Source of the DNA: a virus | DNA: 30,594 nt | IMG/VR virus record: IMGVR_UViG_3300046007_002763 | Span: 1-30,594 of that record | Direction: 5' to 3' (one strand) | Shown: one piece after another, positions 7,222 through 14,097 of the stretch | Layout of the letters: each line of letters opens with the position of its first letter | How positions within the stretch are numbered: position 1 is the first letter of the stretch | The notes under the pieces: model-generated | What the model was told of the DNA's origin: nothing | Databases searched by the model: none | The model's input: only the letters and a program-made list of their open reading frames with translations | Translations under genes and position numbers: made by a program

Positions 7222-7494
7222 ATGAAACTACAAACTAACAAAAAGCATAATTTAAGTAGCCATAAAATTGCAACTTTAACTTATTTGCTAATTACAGAAT
7301 TAAACGATATAAAAGCAAATAGTTTTTTAGCAAAAGAAATTATAGACAAAGGCAAAGATTTAGAAAATTCACTTGAACCAATGATGGATGCAATATTTGA
7401 AAGTAAACAAATATCTAAAGGAACGTATTTAAATGAACTTGCATATAAAATAGATACAGTTATTAGAAAAAATTATACTATGATTACTGAATAA
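7222..7494 (+). CDS. hypothetical early protein, 90 aa
   Basis: The last gene of the early small-protein operon, mainly helical (LSSHKIATLTYLLITELNDIKANSFLAKEIIDKG) with an acidic middle. No recognised motifs. No clear terminator follows; the next promoter palindrome begins four bases after its stop. Confidence 0.6.
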   Translation: MKLQTNKKHNLSSHKIATLTYLLITELNDIKANSFLAKEIIDKGKDLENSLEPMMDAIFESKQISKGTYLNELAYKIDTVIRKNYTMITE

Positions 7495-7497
7495 AAT

Positions 7498-7518
7498 TAA
7501 TAAAAAGTTTTTTTATTA
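7498..7518. promoter_or_regulatory. 21-bp promoter-proximal palindrome, copy 2
   Basis: TAATAAAAAG followed directly by TTTTTTTATTA, 13 bp upstream of the -7 box at 7532. The 10-bp arms TTAATAAAAA and TTTTTATTAA are perfect complements. The T run might also serve as a weak terminator for the operon upstream. Confidence 0.6.
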
Positions 7519-7531
7519 AATAAATTATATT

Positions 7532-7539
7532 TATATTTG
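7532..7539 (+). promoter_or_regulatory. Bacteroidota-type promoter, -7 box TATATTTG
   Basis: TATATTTGC lies 28 nt before the ATG at 7568. It should drive the recombination and ssDNA-binding genes 7568-8764. Confidence 0.75.
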
Positions 7540-7567
7540 CTTATTATTAATCAAAAACAAAAATATT

Positions 7568-8005
7568 ATGAGTAAAAATCTTTATGAATTAATGCAAATG
7601 CAAGAAATTGCAACATCTAATTTTTTACCAAGTAAAAAGGAATTAGAATTATCATCTAAAACATTCGTTAAAAATCTAATCGATGCAGGTGAAATTAACA
7701 AAGTAGAAGCATTTGCACAAGCAGAACGTTTAACAACTGCAATAAGTAGTGTAAGAGATGAATTAAAAGCATCTTTACCACGTGAAAAGCAAACAGCATA
7801 CGGAATTGAAATCAATCCAGTAAACGGTCGTCAAATGATACAATTTTCAGAAGATGCAATTTGGTTGCAATTAAACGCAGATTTAAAAGCACGTGAAGAA
7901 TTATTAAAACTTGCGTTAAAACAAGATGTAATAGATGCCTATGGTAATGATGTGCCAAAAGTAAGTATTAAATATTCAGCAGATAGTTTAACAATTAAAT
8001 ACTAA
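7568..8005 (+). CDS. hypothetical protein of the recombination module, 145 aa
   Basis: First gene behind its own promoter, followed after 3 nt by a putative annealing protein and then an SSB-like protein. The sequence is helical and charged, with a central helix (EAFAQAERLTTAISSVRDELKASLPREKQ) and a short strand-rich C-terminus (PKVSIKYSADSLTIKY). Its place suggests a part in DNA recombination or protection, but no nuclease or helicase motif is visible. Function unknown. Confidence 0.6.
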   Translation: MSKNLYELMQMQEIATSNFLPSKKELELSSKTFVKNLIDAGEINKVEAFAQAERLTTAISSVRDELKASLPREKQTAYGIEINPVNGRQMIQFSEDAIWLQLNADLKAREELLKLALKQDVIDAYGNDVPKVSIKYSADSLTIKY

Positions 8006-8008
8006 ATT

Positions 8009-8398
8009 ATGAATGTAGATAAATTAAAAGAGCTTTACGTTAAGTTTGAACTAACTAAAGATGATGTTTACAAGCATCAGCATTACATTATTATTACCAG
8101 AAGTGGTATTGATAAAATACAAGCCAAAGAAAAAGTACAAATATCTTACGAAGTTGTAACTTGCGAACCTAAATTTTGTGTAGTTAAAGCAACTGCTACA
8201 AAACAAAACAATGTTATTGAAACTTTTGGTAGTGCTTTAAAAGGAGATAGTTTTAAAGATGGTAACACTCAAAGTTGGTATGTTATGGAAATGGCTGAAA
8301 AACGCGCTATGAGTAGAGCAGTATTAAAACTAACAGGGTTTTATGAATTGGGAGTATTTGGAGAAGATGAAAGCGAAGATTTTAAACGTAAACAATAA
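8009..8398 (+). CDS. putative single-strand annealing protein (Rad52/ERF-like), 129 aa
   Basis: The N-terminal part looks like alternating strands (YIIITRSGIDKIQAKEKVQISYEVVTCEP, CVVKATATK, ETFGSAL). The C-terminal helix MAEKRAMSRAVLKLTGFYELGVFGEDE follows the pattern seen at the end of Rad52-, Sak- and ERF-type phage annealing domains (A/E-x-R-A-x-x-R-A-x). Its neighbour downstream is an OB-fold ssDNA-binding protein, the usual partner. Expected role: annealing complementary single strands in phage recombination. The family is assigned from pattern and context only. Confidence 0.5.
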   Translation: MNVDKLKELYVKFELTKDDVYKHQHYIIITRSGIDKIQAKEKVQISYEVVTCEPKFCVVKATATKQNNVIETFGSALKGDSFKDGNTQSWYVMEMAEKRAMSRAVLKLTGFYELGVFGEDESEDFKRKQ

Positions 8399-8413
8399 TT
8401 AAATTAAATAAAA

Positions 8414-8764
8414 ATGAGTGAAGTAATTGGTAGTATTATCCATATTGGAAATACAGAAACAGTAGGAAGTGCAGGAACTTTCAAAAAAAGATTATTAGTA
8501 ATTAAAACAAATGAGCAATATCCTCAGGAAGTACCTATTGATTTTGTTCAAGACAAATGTGAAGTATTAGATAAATACGCATTAGGGCAAAATGTAAAAG
8601 TAGGAATTAATATTAGAGGTAATAAGTATAACGAAAAATGGTATTGTAGTTTAAATGGTTGGAGAATTGATAAAGAAGATGCAACAAGTTTAACTAATAC
8701 AGCAGTTGAAACTTTTGAAGTAAAAACTCCTTTACAACAAGCGGCAGATGATTTGCCTTTTTAA
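8414..8764 (+). CDS. DUF3127-type ssDNA-binding protein, 116 aa
   Basis: Motifs GTFKKRLLVIKTNEQYPQEVPIDF, QDKCEVLDKY, GQNVKVGINIRG and YCSLNGWRIDKE match the DUF3127 pattern, an OB-fold SSB substitute common in Bacteroidota and their phages. The C-terminus ends ADDLPF, the acidic tip SSB proteins use to recruit partners. It probably coats single-stranded DNA during replication and recombination, working with the 8009 product. It lies 15 nt downstream in the same operon. Confidence 0.85.
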   Translation: MSEVIGSIIHIGNTETVGSAGTFKKRLLVIKTNEQYPQEVPIDFVQDKCEVLDKYALGQNVKVGINIRGNKYNEKWYCSLNGWRIDKEDATSLTNTAVETFEVKTPLQQAADDLPF

Positions 8765-8776
8765 AATTGTTAATAA

Positions 8777-8802
8777 AAACCTGTAATTAATTTTGCAGGT
8801 TT
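8777..8802 (+). terminator. weak terminator-like hairpin
   Basis: AAACCTGT pairs with GCAGGTTT (last pair U-G) around a 10-nt loop, 12 bases after the stop of the DUF3127 gene. The T tract is short (TTTAAATT). Its 3' arm overlaps the TTTTG that may be the -33 box of the next promoter. Confidence 0.5.
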
Positions 8803-8822
8803 AAATTAAAATACTATATTTG
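8793..8822 (+). promoter_or_regulatory. Bacteroidota-type promoter, TTG-19-TATATTTG
   Basis: TTG at 8793-8795 and TATATTTG at 8815-8822 are separated by 19 bp, the canonical spacing for Bacteroidota housekeeping promoters. It is the best-formed promoter in the window and drives the replication operon through a leader of about 95 nt. Confidence 0.8.
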
Positions 8823-8924
8823 CATTTATATTATTGGTGGAGCATTAATATAATTTAAGAAATTTTTAAAAGCCTAATAGTGCGGAACTCCACTTCCAAT
8901 CTGTTGGGCATTTTTTTTACGTGT
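8823..8924 (+). promoter_or_regulatory. structured leader with competing hairpins, possible attenuator
   Basis: Two stems cross each other. GTGGAG at 8837-8842 pairs with CTCCAC at 8888-8893. GCCTAATA at 8872-8879 pairs with TGTTGGGC at 8902-8909 (two G-U pairs) and is followed by eight T's at 8911-8918. The second stem is a terminator-like hairpin set between promoter and gene. Both could form only as a pseudoknot; otherwise they compete. The ligand or regulator is unknown. Confidence 0.5.
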
Positions 8925-9587
8925 ATGAGTGGTTGGATAAAATTAAACAGAGAAATTAATAATCATTGGGTTTTTCAAAATTCAGATTATTTTAAATGGT
9001 GGGTTGATATTCTTTTAGAAGTTAATTACGCACCAGCAAAAGTTGTTATAAAAGGTAAAATATACGAATGTGATAGAGGAGAAAAATTATATTCTTTAGA
9101 CACTTGGGCAATACGTTGGAAAACTAATAAAAGTAAAGTAAGACGTTATTTTGACTTGTTGCAAAAAGAAAATATGATTGAGTTAAAAAATGAAACGCAA
9201 ACAACACGCCTTAAGGTTTGTAAATACGAGGATTACCAAGAAACAGAAAAAGAAAGTGAAACGCAAACGAAACGCAAACGAAACGCAAACGAAACGCATT
9301 TGACACCAATTAAAGAAAGTAATAATAATAAAAATATAATAGATAGTAAAGCGAATTTAGAAATTCGCACACTCGCATTTAAAGAAACATTAATACCATT
9401 TAAACAAAAATATTCTATTGAAATGCTAAAAGACTTTTTTGGATATTGGACAGAACCAAATAAAAGCAATACTAAATTAAAATTTGAATTGCAGCAAACT
9501 TGGAGTATAAGCAGAAGATTAGAAACTTGGGCTAAAAATGATAAAACTTTTGCACCTAAACAACAAATTAAACAAGATAGATTATGA
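8925..9587 (+). CDS. replication initiator (winged-HTH phage replisome organiser type), 220 aa
   Basis: The start is ATG 8925 (MSGWIKLNREI), after the T8 of the leader; a GTG at 8880 in the same frame falls inside the hairpins and is unlikely. Residues 1-100 show the pattern of phage replication proteins with a winged HTH: SGWIKLNREI, an RGE(K) strand turn, then TWAIRWKTNKSKVRRYFDLLQKENMIE. A basic linker (TQTKRKRNANET) is encoded by the iterons. The C-terminal part (FFGYWTEPNKSNTKLKFELQQTWSISRRLETWAKND) recurs in Bacteroidota phages. It probably binds the iterons in its own gene, like lambda O, and loads the replisome. Its stop overlaps the next start by 4 nt. Confidence 0.75.
   Translation: MSGWIKLNREINNHWVFQNSDYFKWWVDILLEVNYAPAKVVIKGKIYECDRGEKLYSLDTWAIRWKTNKSKVRRYFDLLQKENMIELKNETQTTRLKVCKYEDYQETEKESETQTKRKRNANETHLTPIKESNNNKNIIDSKANLEIRTLAFKETLIPFKQKYSIEMLKDFFGYWTEPNKSNTKLKFELQQTWSISRRLETWAKNDKTFAPKQQIKQDRL
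9192..9301 (+). repeat. 11-bp iterons, candidate replication origin
   Basis: GAAACGCAAAC occurs at 9192-9202, then three times in perfect tandem at 9258-9268, 9269-9279 and 9280-9290, and a diverged fourth copy (GAAACGCATTT) follows at 9291-9301. The first copy is 66 bp (six repeat lengths) before the tandem set. An AT-rich stretch at 9316-9350 follows and could be the unwinding element. Related AAACGCATTT copies lie at 9601-9610 and 9611-9620. Confidence 0.7.
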
Positions 9588-10093
9588 GTTGGACAGAACA
9601 AAACGCATTTAAACGCATTTATAACGTATTTAAACGAAATAAAAATAATATCTATAGCGAAGATATAGAAGCATTAAAATTATTAAATACAGCGTTAGAA
9701 AATAAAAACAAACAATTTGTAACTCAAAATTTATTATATGCTAAATTATTAGCAATACAGTTAAACCAGAATTTAATGTATTACGGAAGTATTGAAGAAG
9801 CAATAAAGAAAATTAAATCAGATTTATCTTTGTCATTAAATTACAACTTAATATATTTACAAAAAAATTTAAACAATACAGAATTAACAAATTATTTTAA
9901 CTCAATAGGTGTTAATACTTCAAACCCAAATTTATTAACAGATGAGCAAAAGCAAAATGATAAAAATATAATTTCAGATAAACAAAAAGAAATTATAGAA
10001 CAATTAAAAAAGAATTGGGATTTTGAATTAGTAGAAAAAAGTTTTGTAAAAACTGCAAACGAATTATTAAAAGATGTAAACTATTATGAATGA
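9584..10093 (+). CDS. hypothetical replication-operon protein, possible helicase loader, 169 aa
   Basis: Overlaps the initiator by 4 nt and the ATPase gene by 8 nt. It is an almost wholly helical, Asn- and Lys-rich protein with a basic start (FKRIYNVFKRNKNN) and a C-terminal helix (DFELVEKSFVKTANELLKDV). Its position between initiator and helicase-like ATPase matches lambda P or DnaI-type loaders, but there is no Walker motif and no direct sequence evidence. Function is inferred from context only. Confidence 0.5.
   Translation: MSWTEQNAFKRIYNVFKRNKNNIYSEDIEALKLLNTALENKNKQFVTQNLLYAKLLAIQLNQNLMYYGSIEEAIKKIKSDLSLSLNYNLIYLQKNLNNTELTNYFNSIGVNTSNPNLLTDEQKQNDKNIISDKQKEIIEQLKKNWDFELVEKSFVKTANELLKDVNYYE
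9601..9620 (+). repeat. AAACGCATTT tandem pair
   Basis: Two perfect tandem 10-bp copies sit at the start of the gene following the initiator, then a diverged one (ATAACGTATTT). They share the core AAACGCA with the iterons at 9192-9301 and may be secondary initiator sites. Confidence 0.5.
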
Positions 10094-10922
10094 TTTTAAT
10101 TTTGAAGATTTAACTAATAATGTAGAACCAATTTTAGACTTTAAACAAATATTTAAAGATGCTTTAATTGACCCTGCAGAAGAAATAAAACAGCAACCGA
10201 TTGCATTAAGCATTGGCGAAAGTAATTACAAAGGAAATAGTTATCCAATACCTTTTGGCTCGTATGGTGATTTTAGTTGCATAGTAGGTGCTTCTAAAAG
10301 TAGAAAAACATTTTTTAAATCTATGATTGAAGCAGCTTATATTGGTGGTAAATCAAACATTTATAATCCAAGTATTAAAGGACATAACAACGATAAAAAA
10401 TTTGTACTTTCATTTGATACAGAACAATCACATTTTCACGCACAAAGGGTACAGCGTAGAGTATTAGAATTAATAGGTGGTAATTGTGATTATTATAAAA
10501 CTTTTGGATTGCGTAGTTATACACCTAAAGAGCGTTTTGATTTTATTGATTGGGTTGTATTTGAAAGCGATTTTAAAGATAACATAGGTTTAATGTCAAT
10601 AGATGGTTTTGTAGATTTAGTAACCGATTTTAATAGTTTAGAACAAAGTACAGGTTTAACAGAAAAATTATTAAATTGGACTGCAAAGGGTAAAATGCAT
10701 TGCACAGGAATACTACATAAAAACTTTGGTACTGCTAAACCTGTAGGACACGTTGGTAGTAGCGTATTAAAAAAAGCTGAAACTGTAGTATTTGTAGAAA
10801 AAGATGATGATGATGTAACAGTAGTTAAATGCGAATATTCACGTAACCAGCCATTTAAAGAAATTAAATTTAACGTAGATGATAACGATTGGCTACCTAA
10901 AGAAATTCAAGATTTTATATAA
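10086..10922 (+). CDS. RecA/DnaB-fold ATPase, probable replicative helicase (AAA_25/RepA type), 278 aa
   Basis: Walker A is G68-ASKSRK-T75 (IVGASKSRKTFF), Walker B is around D173 (GLMSIDGF), and D111-TEQ-S is the RecA-fold acidic motif. This pattern is typical of short RepA/AAA_25 ATPases that act as hexameric DNA helicases in phages and plasmids. At 278 aa there is no primase domain, so priming must come from the host or another protein. It is flanked by the putative loader and NinB in one tightly packed operon. Confidence 0.75.
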   Translation: MNDFNFEDLTNNVEPILDFKQIFKDALIDPAEEIKQQPIALSIGESNYKGNSYPIPFGSYGDFSCIVGASKSRKTFFKSMIEAAYIGGKSNIYNPSIKGHNNDKKFVLSFDTEQSHFHAQRVQRRVLELIGGNCDYYKTFGLRSYTPKERFDFIDWVVFESDFKDNIGLMSIDGFVDLVTDFNSLEQSTGLTEKLLNWTAKGKMHCTGILHKNFGTAKPVGHVGSSVLKKAETVVFVEKDDDDVTVVKCEYSRNQPFKEIKFNVDDNDWLPKEIQDFI

Positions 10923-11356
10923 TGAATTATGAAATTAGAAGCGAGGTTAAAAACGGAACTTTAACACGCAACAGAAATTTAATTAAAGATGCAATAGAAA
11001 CTTTTGAGGGTAAGCAAATAGTAATTAAAATTGAAAAGGCAAAGAAAAAAAGAAGTACGCAGCAAAACCGATTTTATTATGGAGTTATAATACCTATAGT
11101 ACAAAATTGTTTGAAAGAAGCTGGGCATATAATGACAAACGAAAGCACACACGATTTAATTAAACTAAAGTTTTTAAAAGAAGCACTATTTGTAAATGAA
11201 GAAACAGGCGAAGTAATAGAACGTATAAAATCTACTACCGAACTTTCAACAAGTCAATTTATGGATTTACTCGCAGAAATTAATAACTTTACATTTGAAT
11301 ACTTTGGTGTTAGTTTACCAAGCCCAAACGATGATTTAACTTTAAAATTAGAATAA
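10922..11356 (+). CDS. ninB: NinB-like recombination protein, 144 aa
   Basis: The N-terminal IVIKIEKAKKKRSTQQNRFYYGVIIPIVQNCLKEAG carries the diagnostic RSxxQNRxYY motif of the NinB family (lambda Orf). That protein binds single-stranded DNA and helps RecBCD/RecFOR-independent recombination. The C-terminal half (TTELSTSQFMDLLAEINNFTFEYFGVSLPSP) also fits. Length is close to lambda's 146 aa. The first base overlaps the last base of the preceding stop. Confidence 0.8.
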   Translation: MNYEIRSEVKNGTLTRNRNLIKDAIETFEGKQIVIKIEKAKKKRSTQQNRFYYGVIIPIVQNCLKEAGHIMTNESTHDLIKLKFLKEALFVNEETGEVIERIKSTTELSTSQFMDLLAEINNFTFEYFGVSLPSPNDDLTLKLE

Positions 11357-11381
11357 TAAAATTAACTATAAAATAATAATT

Positions 11382-12560
11382 ATGAAAATCAATTTAATAC
11401 ACAAAATTAACAATGATAAATATACAGAGTATGTTTATGAAGCATTTGACATTCAAAATCAAAATGAATCTAATGTAATTGTAGAAGCAAATTTAGAACA
11501 TTTACCAAAAGATTGGAATATTGGTGTTGTTTACGGTGGTTCTGGGACAGGTAAAACTACTATTTTAAAAAATTATTTTAAAAAAGAAATGGATAAATCA
11601 TATTTTGATAATTCTAAATATTTAATATCTAATTTTGATTGGTTAGAACCTAAAGATGCTACTTTTTTATTGAGTGCTATGGGTTTAAGTTCTGTACCAA
11701 CTTGGTTAAGACCATTTAACACGCTTTCAAATGGTGAACAATACAGAGCAAATCTTGCTTATATTGTAGGAAGTGCGAAAGAAAACGAAGTTATATTAAT
11801 TGATGAATACACATCTGTAGTAGATAGAGATGTCGCAAAAGCTATGAGTAATGCGTTGCAAAAATATATTAGAAGAACTAATAAACGTATTGTATTAGCT
11901 TCTTGCCATTTCGATATAATGGAATGGTTACAACCAGATTGGATATATTCACCATCAAAAGGGCGTCTTGAAATAGCGCCATCACTTCGGCAACCAAGTT
12001 TTGAACTTCAGATTGTTCGATGTAGATATGAAACTTGGAAATTATTCAAGCAAAATCATTATTTAACAGAAGATTTAAATAAAGCAGCAAAATGTTTTGT
12101 AATTTTGTTTAATGACAAACCAATAGCATTTATGGCAATATTACCATTCCCAAGTGGTGTTATTCAAAATGGATATAGAATTTCTAGAATTGTAGTGTTG
12201 CCAGATTTTCAAGGATTAGGAATTGGTTTTAAAATTTGTGATTGGTTTGGTCAAGTTTATAAAAATGATAATAAAACAATTTATATAAAAACATCTAATC
12301 CAGCTTTATGGTCTGTTTTTAATAATTCAAAAAATTGGTTATTTTGTGGTGAAACAAAAGGAGAAGAAAAAGCAGAAATGATGCAATCTAAAAAACAAAA
12401 AACACAAGGAGAATATAATACATCTGCAAGAATTTCTAAATCTTATAAATTTATAGGAATTAAAAACGATATAAATACAGATTTAATAACTTTTAACGCT
12501 GATGCTTGGAAAGATGTAGCACAAAATCAAATTAGTATTTTTGATATTTTAAATAATTAA
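11382..12560 (+). CDS. ABC ATPase fused to GNAT acetyltransferase domain (COG2401-like), 392 aa
   Basis: Residues 45-200 form a soluble ABC ATPase: Walker A G53-SGTGK-T59, signature L115-SNGEQ, Walker B VILI-D141-E142 and switch His176 (ASCHFD). No membrane segment is present, so it is not a transporter. Residues 205-375 are GNAT-like: a conserved-looking HYL (226-228), then VVLPDFQGLGIG (271-282), the acetyl-CoA-binding motif Q-x-x-G-x-G. The C-terminus Q383-ISI-F387 resembles the sliding-clamp-binding motif. The fusion corresponds to what I know as COG2401. The GNAT fold is also that of Mu Mom, a DNA-modifying enzyme, so a role in DNA modification or anti-restriction is possible. It lies between ninB and ninG with a 25-nt gap and its own start signal. 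Confidence 0.8.
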   Translation: MKINLIHKINNDKYTEYVYEAFDIQNQNESNVIVEANLEHLPKDWNIGVVYGGSGTGKTTILKNYFKKEMDKSYFDNSKYLISNFDWLEPKDATFLLSAMGLSSVPTWLRPFNTLSNGEQYRANLAYIVGSAKENEVILIDEYTSVVDRDVAKAMSNALQKYIRRTNKRIVLASCHFDIMEWLQPDWIYSPSKGRLEIAPSLRQPSFELQIVRCRYETWKLFKQNHYLTEDLNKAAKCFVILFNDKPIAFMAILPFPSGVIQNGYRISRIVVLPDFQGLGIGFKICDWFGQVYKNDNKTIYIKTSNPALWSVFNNSKNWLFCGETKGEEKAEMMQSKKQKTQGEYNTSARISKSYKFIGIKNDINTDLITFNADAWKDVAQNQISIFDILNN

Positions 12561-12562
12561 CA

Positions 12563-13144
12563 ATGACATTTTTTGATGAAATTTTAGAAACAAATAATAT
12601 GCAAAAAATATATCAAAGAAAATGCGTAAGCTGTAAAAATAAATTTACACCGCAGAATAATACGCAAATATGTTGCAGCCCAAAATGTGCTATTGATTAT
12701 ATGAAAAGTAAAAACGCAAAAGATTGGCAAAAAGAAAAGAAAATACTTAAAGAAAAGTTAATGACAAAATCGGACTACTTAAATATTTGCCAAAAGGTTT
12801 TTAATACTTACATACGTACAAGGGATAAAAATAAAAACTGTATAAGCTGTAATAAAAAGTTAATAGGTAAATACGATGCAGGACATTTTTTTTCAGTAGG
12901 TGCTTATCCAAACTTACGATTTAATGAAAATAATGTATTTGGGCAATGCGTTCATTGTAACAGAGATAAACACGGAAACGTAAAAGAATACGATTTAAAA
13001 CTTCAAAACATTTTAAGTACAGAAGATTATAACCAATTACTAAACGATAGAAATAAACCTGCTTTATTAAGTATTGATGATGTAAAAGAATTAATAGCAA
13101 TATACAGGGTTAAAACAAAAGAATTAACCAATGGGAAAAACTAA
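12563..13144 (+). CDS. ninG: NinG-like recombination endonuclease, 193 aa
   Basis: An N-terminal zinc finger (C21-VSC-24 ... CCSPKC near 37-42) is followed by a basic linker and the NinG core. This includes YLNICQKVFNTYIRTRDKNKNCISCNK, DAGHFFSVGAYPNLRF (the AGHFxS motif) and QCVHCNRDKHGN. It is the lambda Rap fold, a Holliday-junction and D-loop endonuclease of HNH/treble-clef type. The start at 12563 is two bases after the previous stop; ATG 12599 (MQKIYQRKC) is a reasonable alternative. Together with NinB it points to a lambda-like recombination module. Confidence 0.85.
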   Translation: MTFFDEILETNNMQKIYQRKCVSCKNKFTPQNNTQICCSPKCAIDYMKSKNAKDWQKEKKILKEKLMTKSDYLNICQKVFNTYIRTRDKNKNCISCNKKLIGKYDAGHFFSVGAYPNLRFNENNVFGQCVHCNRDKHGNVKEYDLKLQNILSTEDYNQLLNDRNKPALLSIDDVKELIAIYRVKTKELTNGKN

Positions 13145-13373
13145 AGCGCCTGAAAAGTTACCAGATTTTGGAAATAAACTTTACGAATTAATTAAACAAG
13201 GTTATAAAATTTATCCAATATATCATAAATACAAATGGTGGATAGAATACGAATACAAAGGCGAAGTAACAAGGTTTACAAAACCATTAACACCAAACGA
13301 AATTAATATAGCAATACACAAAACAATTATTCATTTACATAAAACAAATACAAATGACAAAAAAAGAAATTAA
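13131..13373 (+). CDS. small basic hypothetical protein, 80 aa
   Basis: Overlaps ninG by 14 nt and the next gene by 20 nt. It has a WWIEYEYKGEVTRF beta-like stretch and a His/Lys-rich C-terminus (IHKTIIHLHKTN). Not recognised; kept because of the close operon packing. Confidence 0.55.
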   Translation: MGKTKAPEKLPDFGNKLYELIKQGYKIYPIYHKYKWWIEYEYKGEVTRFTKPLTPNEINIAIHKTIIHLHKTNTNDKKRN

Positions 13374-13914
13374 AACCAAATTAGGAATTGATATTAGTAT
13401 TCCTTGTAGAAAAATAGAAAACATAGTTTTAAAAGGTTTATATGTAGAAAAAAGGTTTTTAGAATTACCTGATTTAAAACAAACAACTGCATATGATTTA
13501 ATAGGCAAAGAAATAAACGTTAAACGTTCAAACATATTTAATATATTTAAAAATTTAGAATATTATAAAACAGGTGATAAAACTAAATTAATATATTTAG
13601 CTTTTATTACAGGTGATAAAACATATTTAGCACAATACAAAGCCGAAATAAAAAAACAGCAATGCAGTAATTATTATATGCGTACTGCAGAAGAACGCAA
13701 AGCAAAAAGAATATTAAAGCAAAACAAAATTAAATTACAGCAAGTAATACCTGATAAACCTTATTTGAATAATTTAGATGTTGCAGAATATTTAAGAAAA
13801 AATAAAATAAAAGCGTCAAGGTTTTGGGATATACACCCAAGATTATATACAGAAAACCTTTGGAATGAGTTAAGGGATTTTAATCCTGAAATGTTTGATA
13901 GTTATTTAAAATAA
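13354..13914 (+). CDS. hypothetical basic protein with HTH-like segments, 186 aa
   Basis: Rich in Lys and Arg. Residues 45-70 (TTAYDLIGKEINVKRSNIFNIFKNLE) and 130-160 (LNNLDVAEYLRKNKIKASRFWDI) both look like helix-turn-helix segments, so DNA binding is plausible. It ends the replication and recombination operon. No enzyme motif and no known family seen. Confidence 0.55.
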   Translation: MTKKEIKTKLGIDISIPCRKIENIVLKGLYVEKRFLELPDLKQTTAYDLIGKEINVKRSNIFNIFKNLEYYKTGDKTKLIYLAFITGDKTYLAQYKAEIKKQQCSNYYMRTAEERKAKRILKQNKIKLQQVIPDKPYLNNLDVAEYLRKNKIKASRFWDIHPRLYTENLWNELRDFNPEMFDSYLK

Positions 13915-13922
13915 AAAAAAAG

Positions 13923-13943
13923 TAATAAAAAATTTTTTTATTA
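13923..13943. promoter_or_regulatory. 21-bp promoter-proximal palindrome, copy 3
   Basis: TAATAAAAAA followed directly by TTTTTTTATTA, 12 bp upstream of the -7 box at 13956 and just after the end of the replication operon. It differs from copies 1 and 2 by one or two bases. Confidence 0.6.
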
Positions 13944-13955
13944 AAAAAGTATTTA

Positions 13956-13963
13956 TATATTTG
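13956..13963 (+). promoter_or_regulatory. Bacteroidota-type promoter, -7 box TATATTTG
   Basis: TATATTTGCC lies 34 nt before the tiny ORF at 13998. It should drive the small ORFs and, unless a terminator intervenes, the sigma-factor gene at 14415. Confidence 0.75.
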
Positions 13964-13997
13964 CCAAACAATTATTAACAATTAAAACAAAAAAATT

Positions 13998-14084
13998 ATG
14001 AAAGCAGAATTAAAATTATCAGATGTATTATTAATTACAGTTTATTGGGTAGTATTTTTTACAATATTATTTTTTATTCTTTAA
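13998..14084 (+). CDS. tiny single-span membrane peptide, 28 aa
   Basis: ATG at 13998 with an AAAAATT leader behind a promoter. After KAELKLSD the rest is a hydrophobic helix (VLLITVYWVVFFTILFFIL). It may be a membrane peptide acting on the host, like small phage-encoded toxins or superinfection factors. The call rests on promoter position and composition. Confidence 0.45.
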   Translation: MKAELKLSDVLLITVYWVVFFTILFFIL

Positions 14085-14097
14085 AAATAAATAAGAT

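Noticed and set aside
8880-8924. GTG 8880 as initiator start
   Set aside because: It lies within the leader hairpins and before the T8 run; ATG 8925 starts the family-like sequence.
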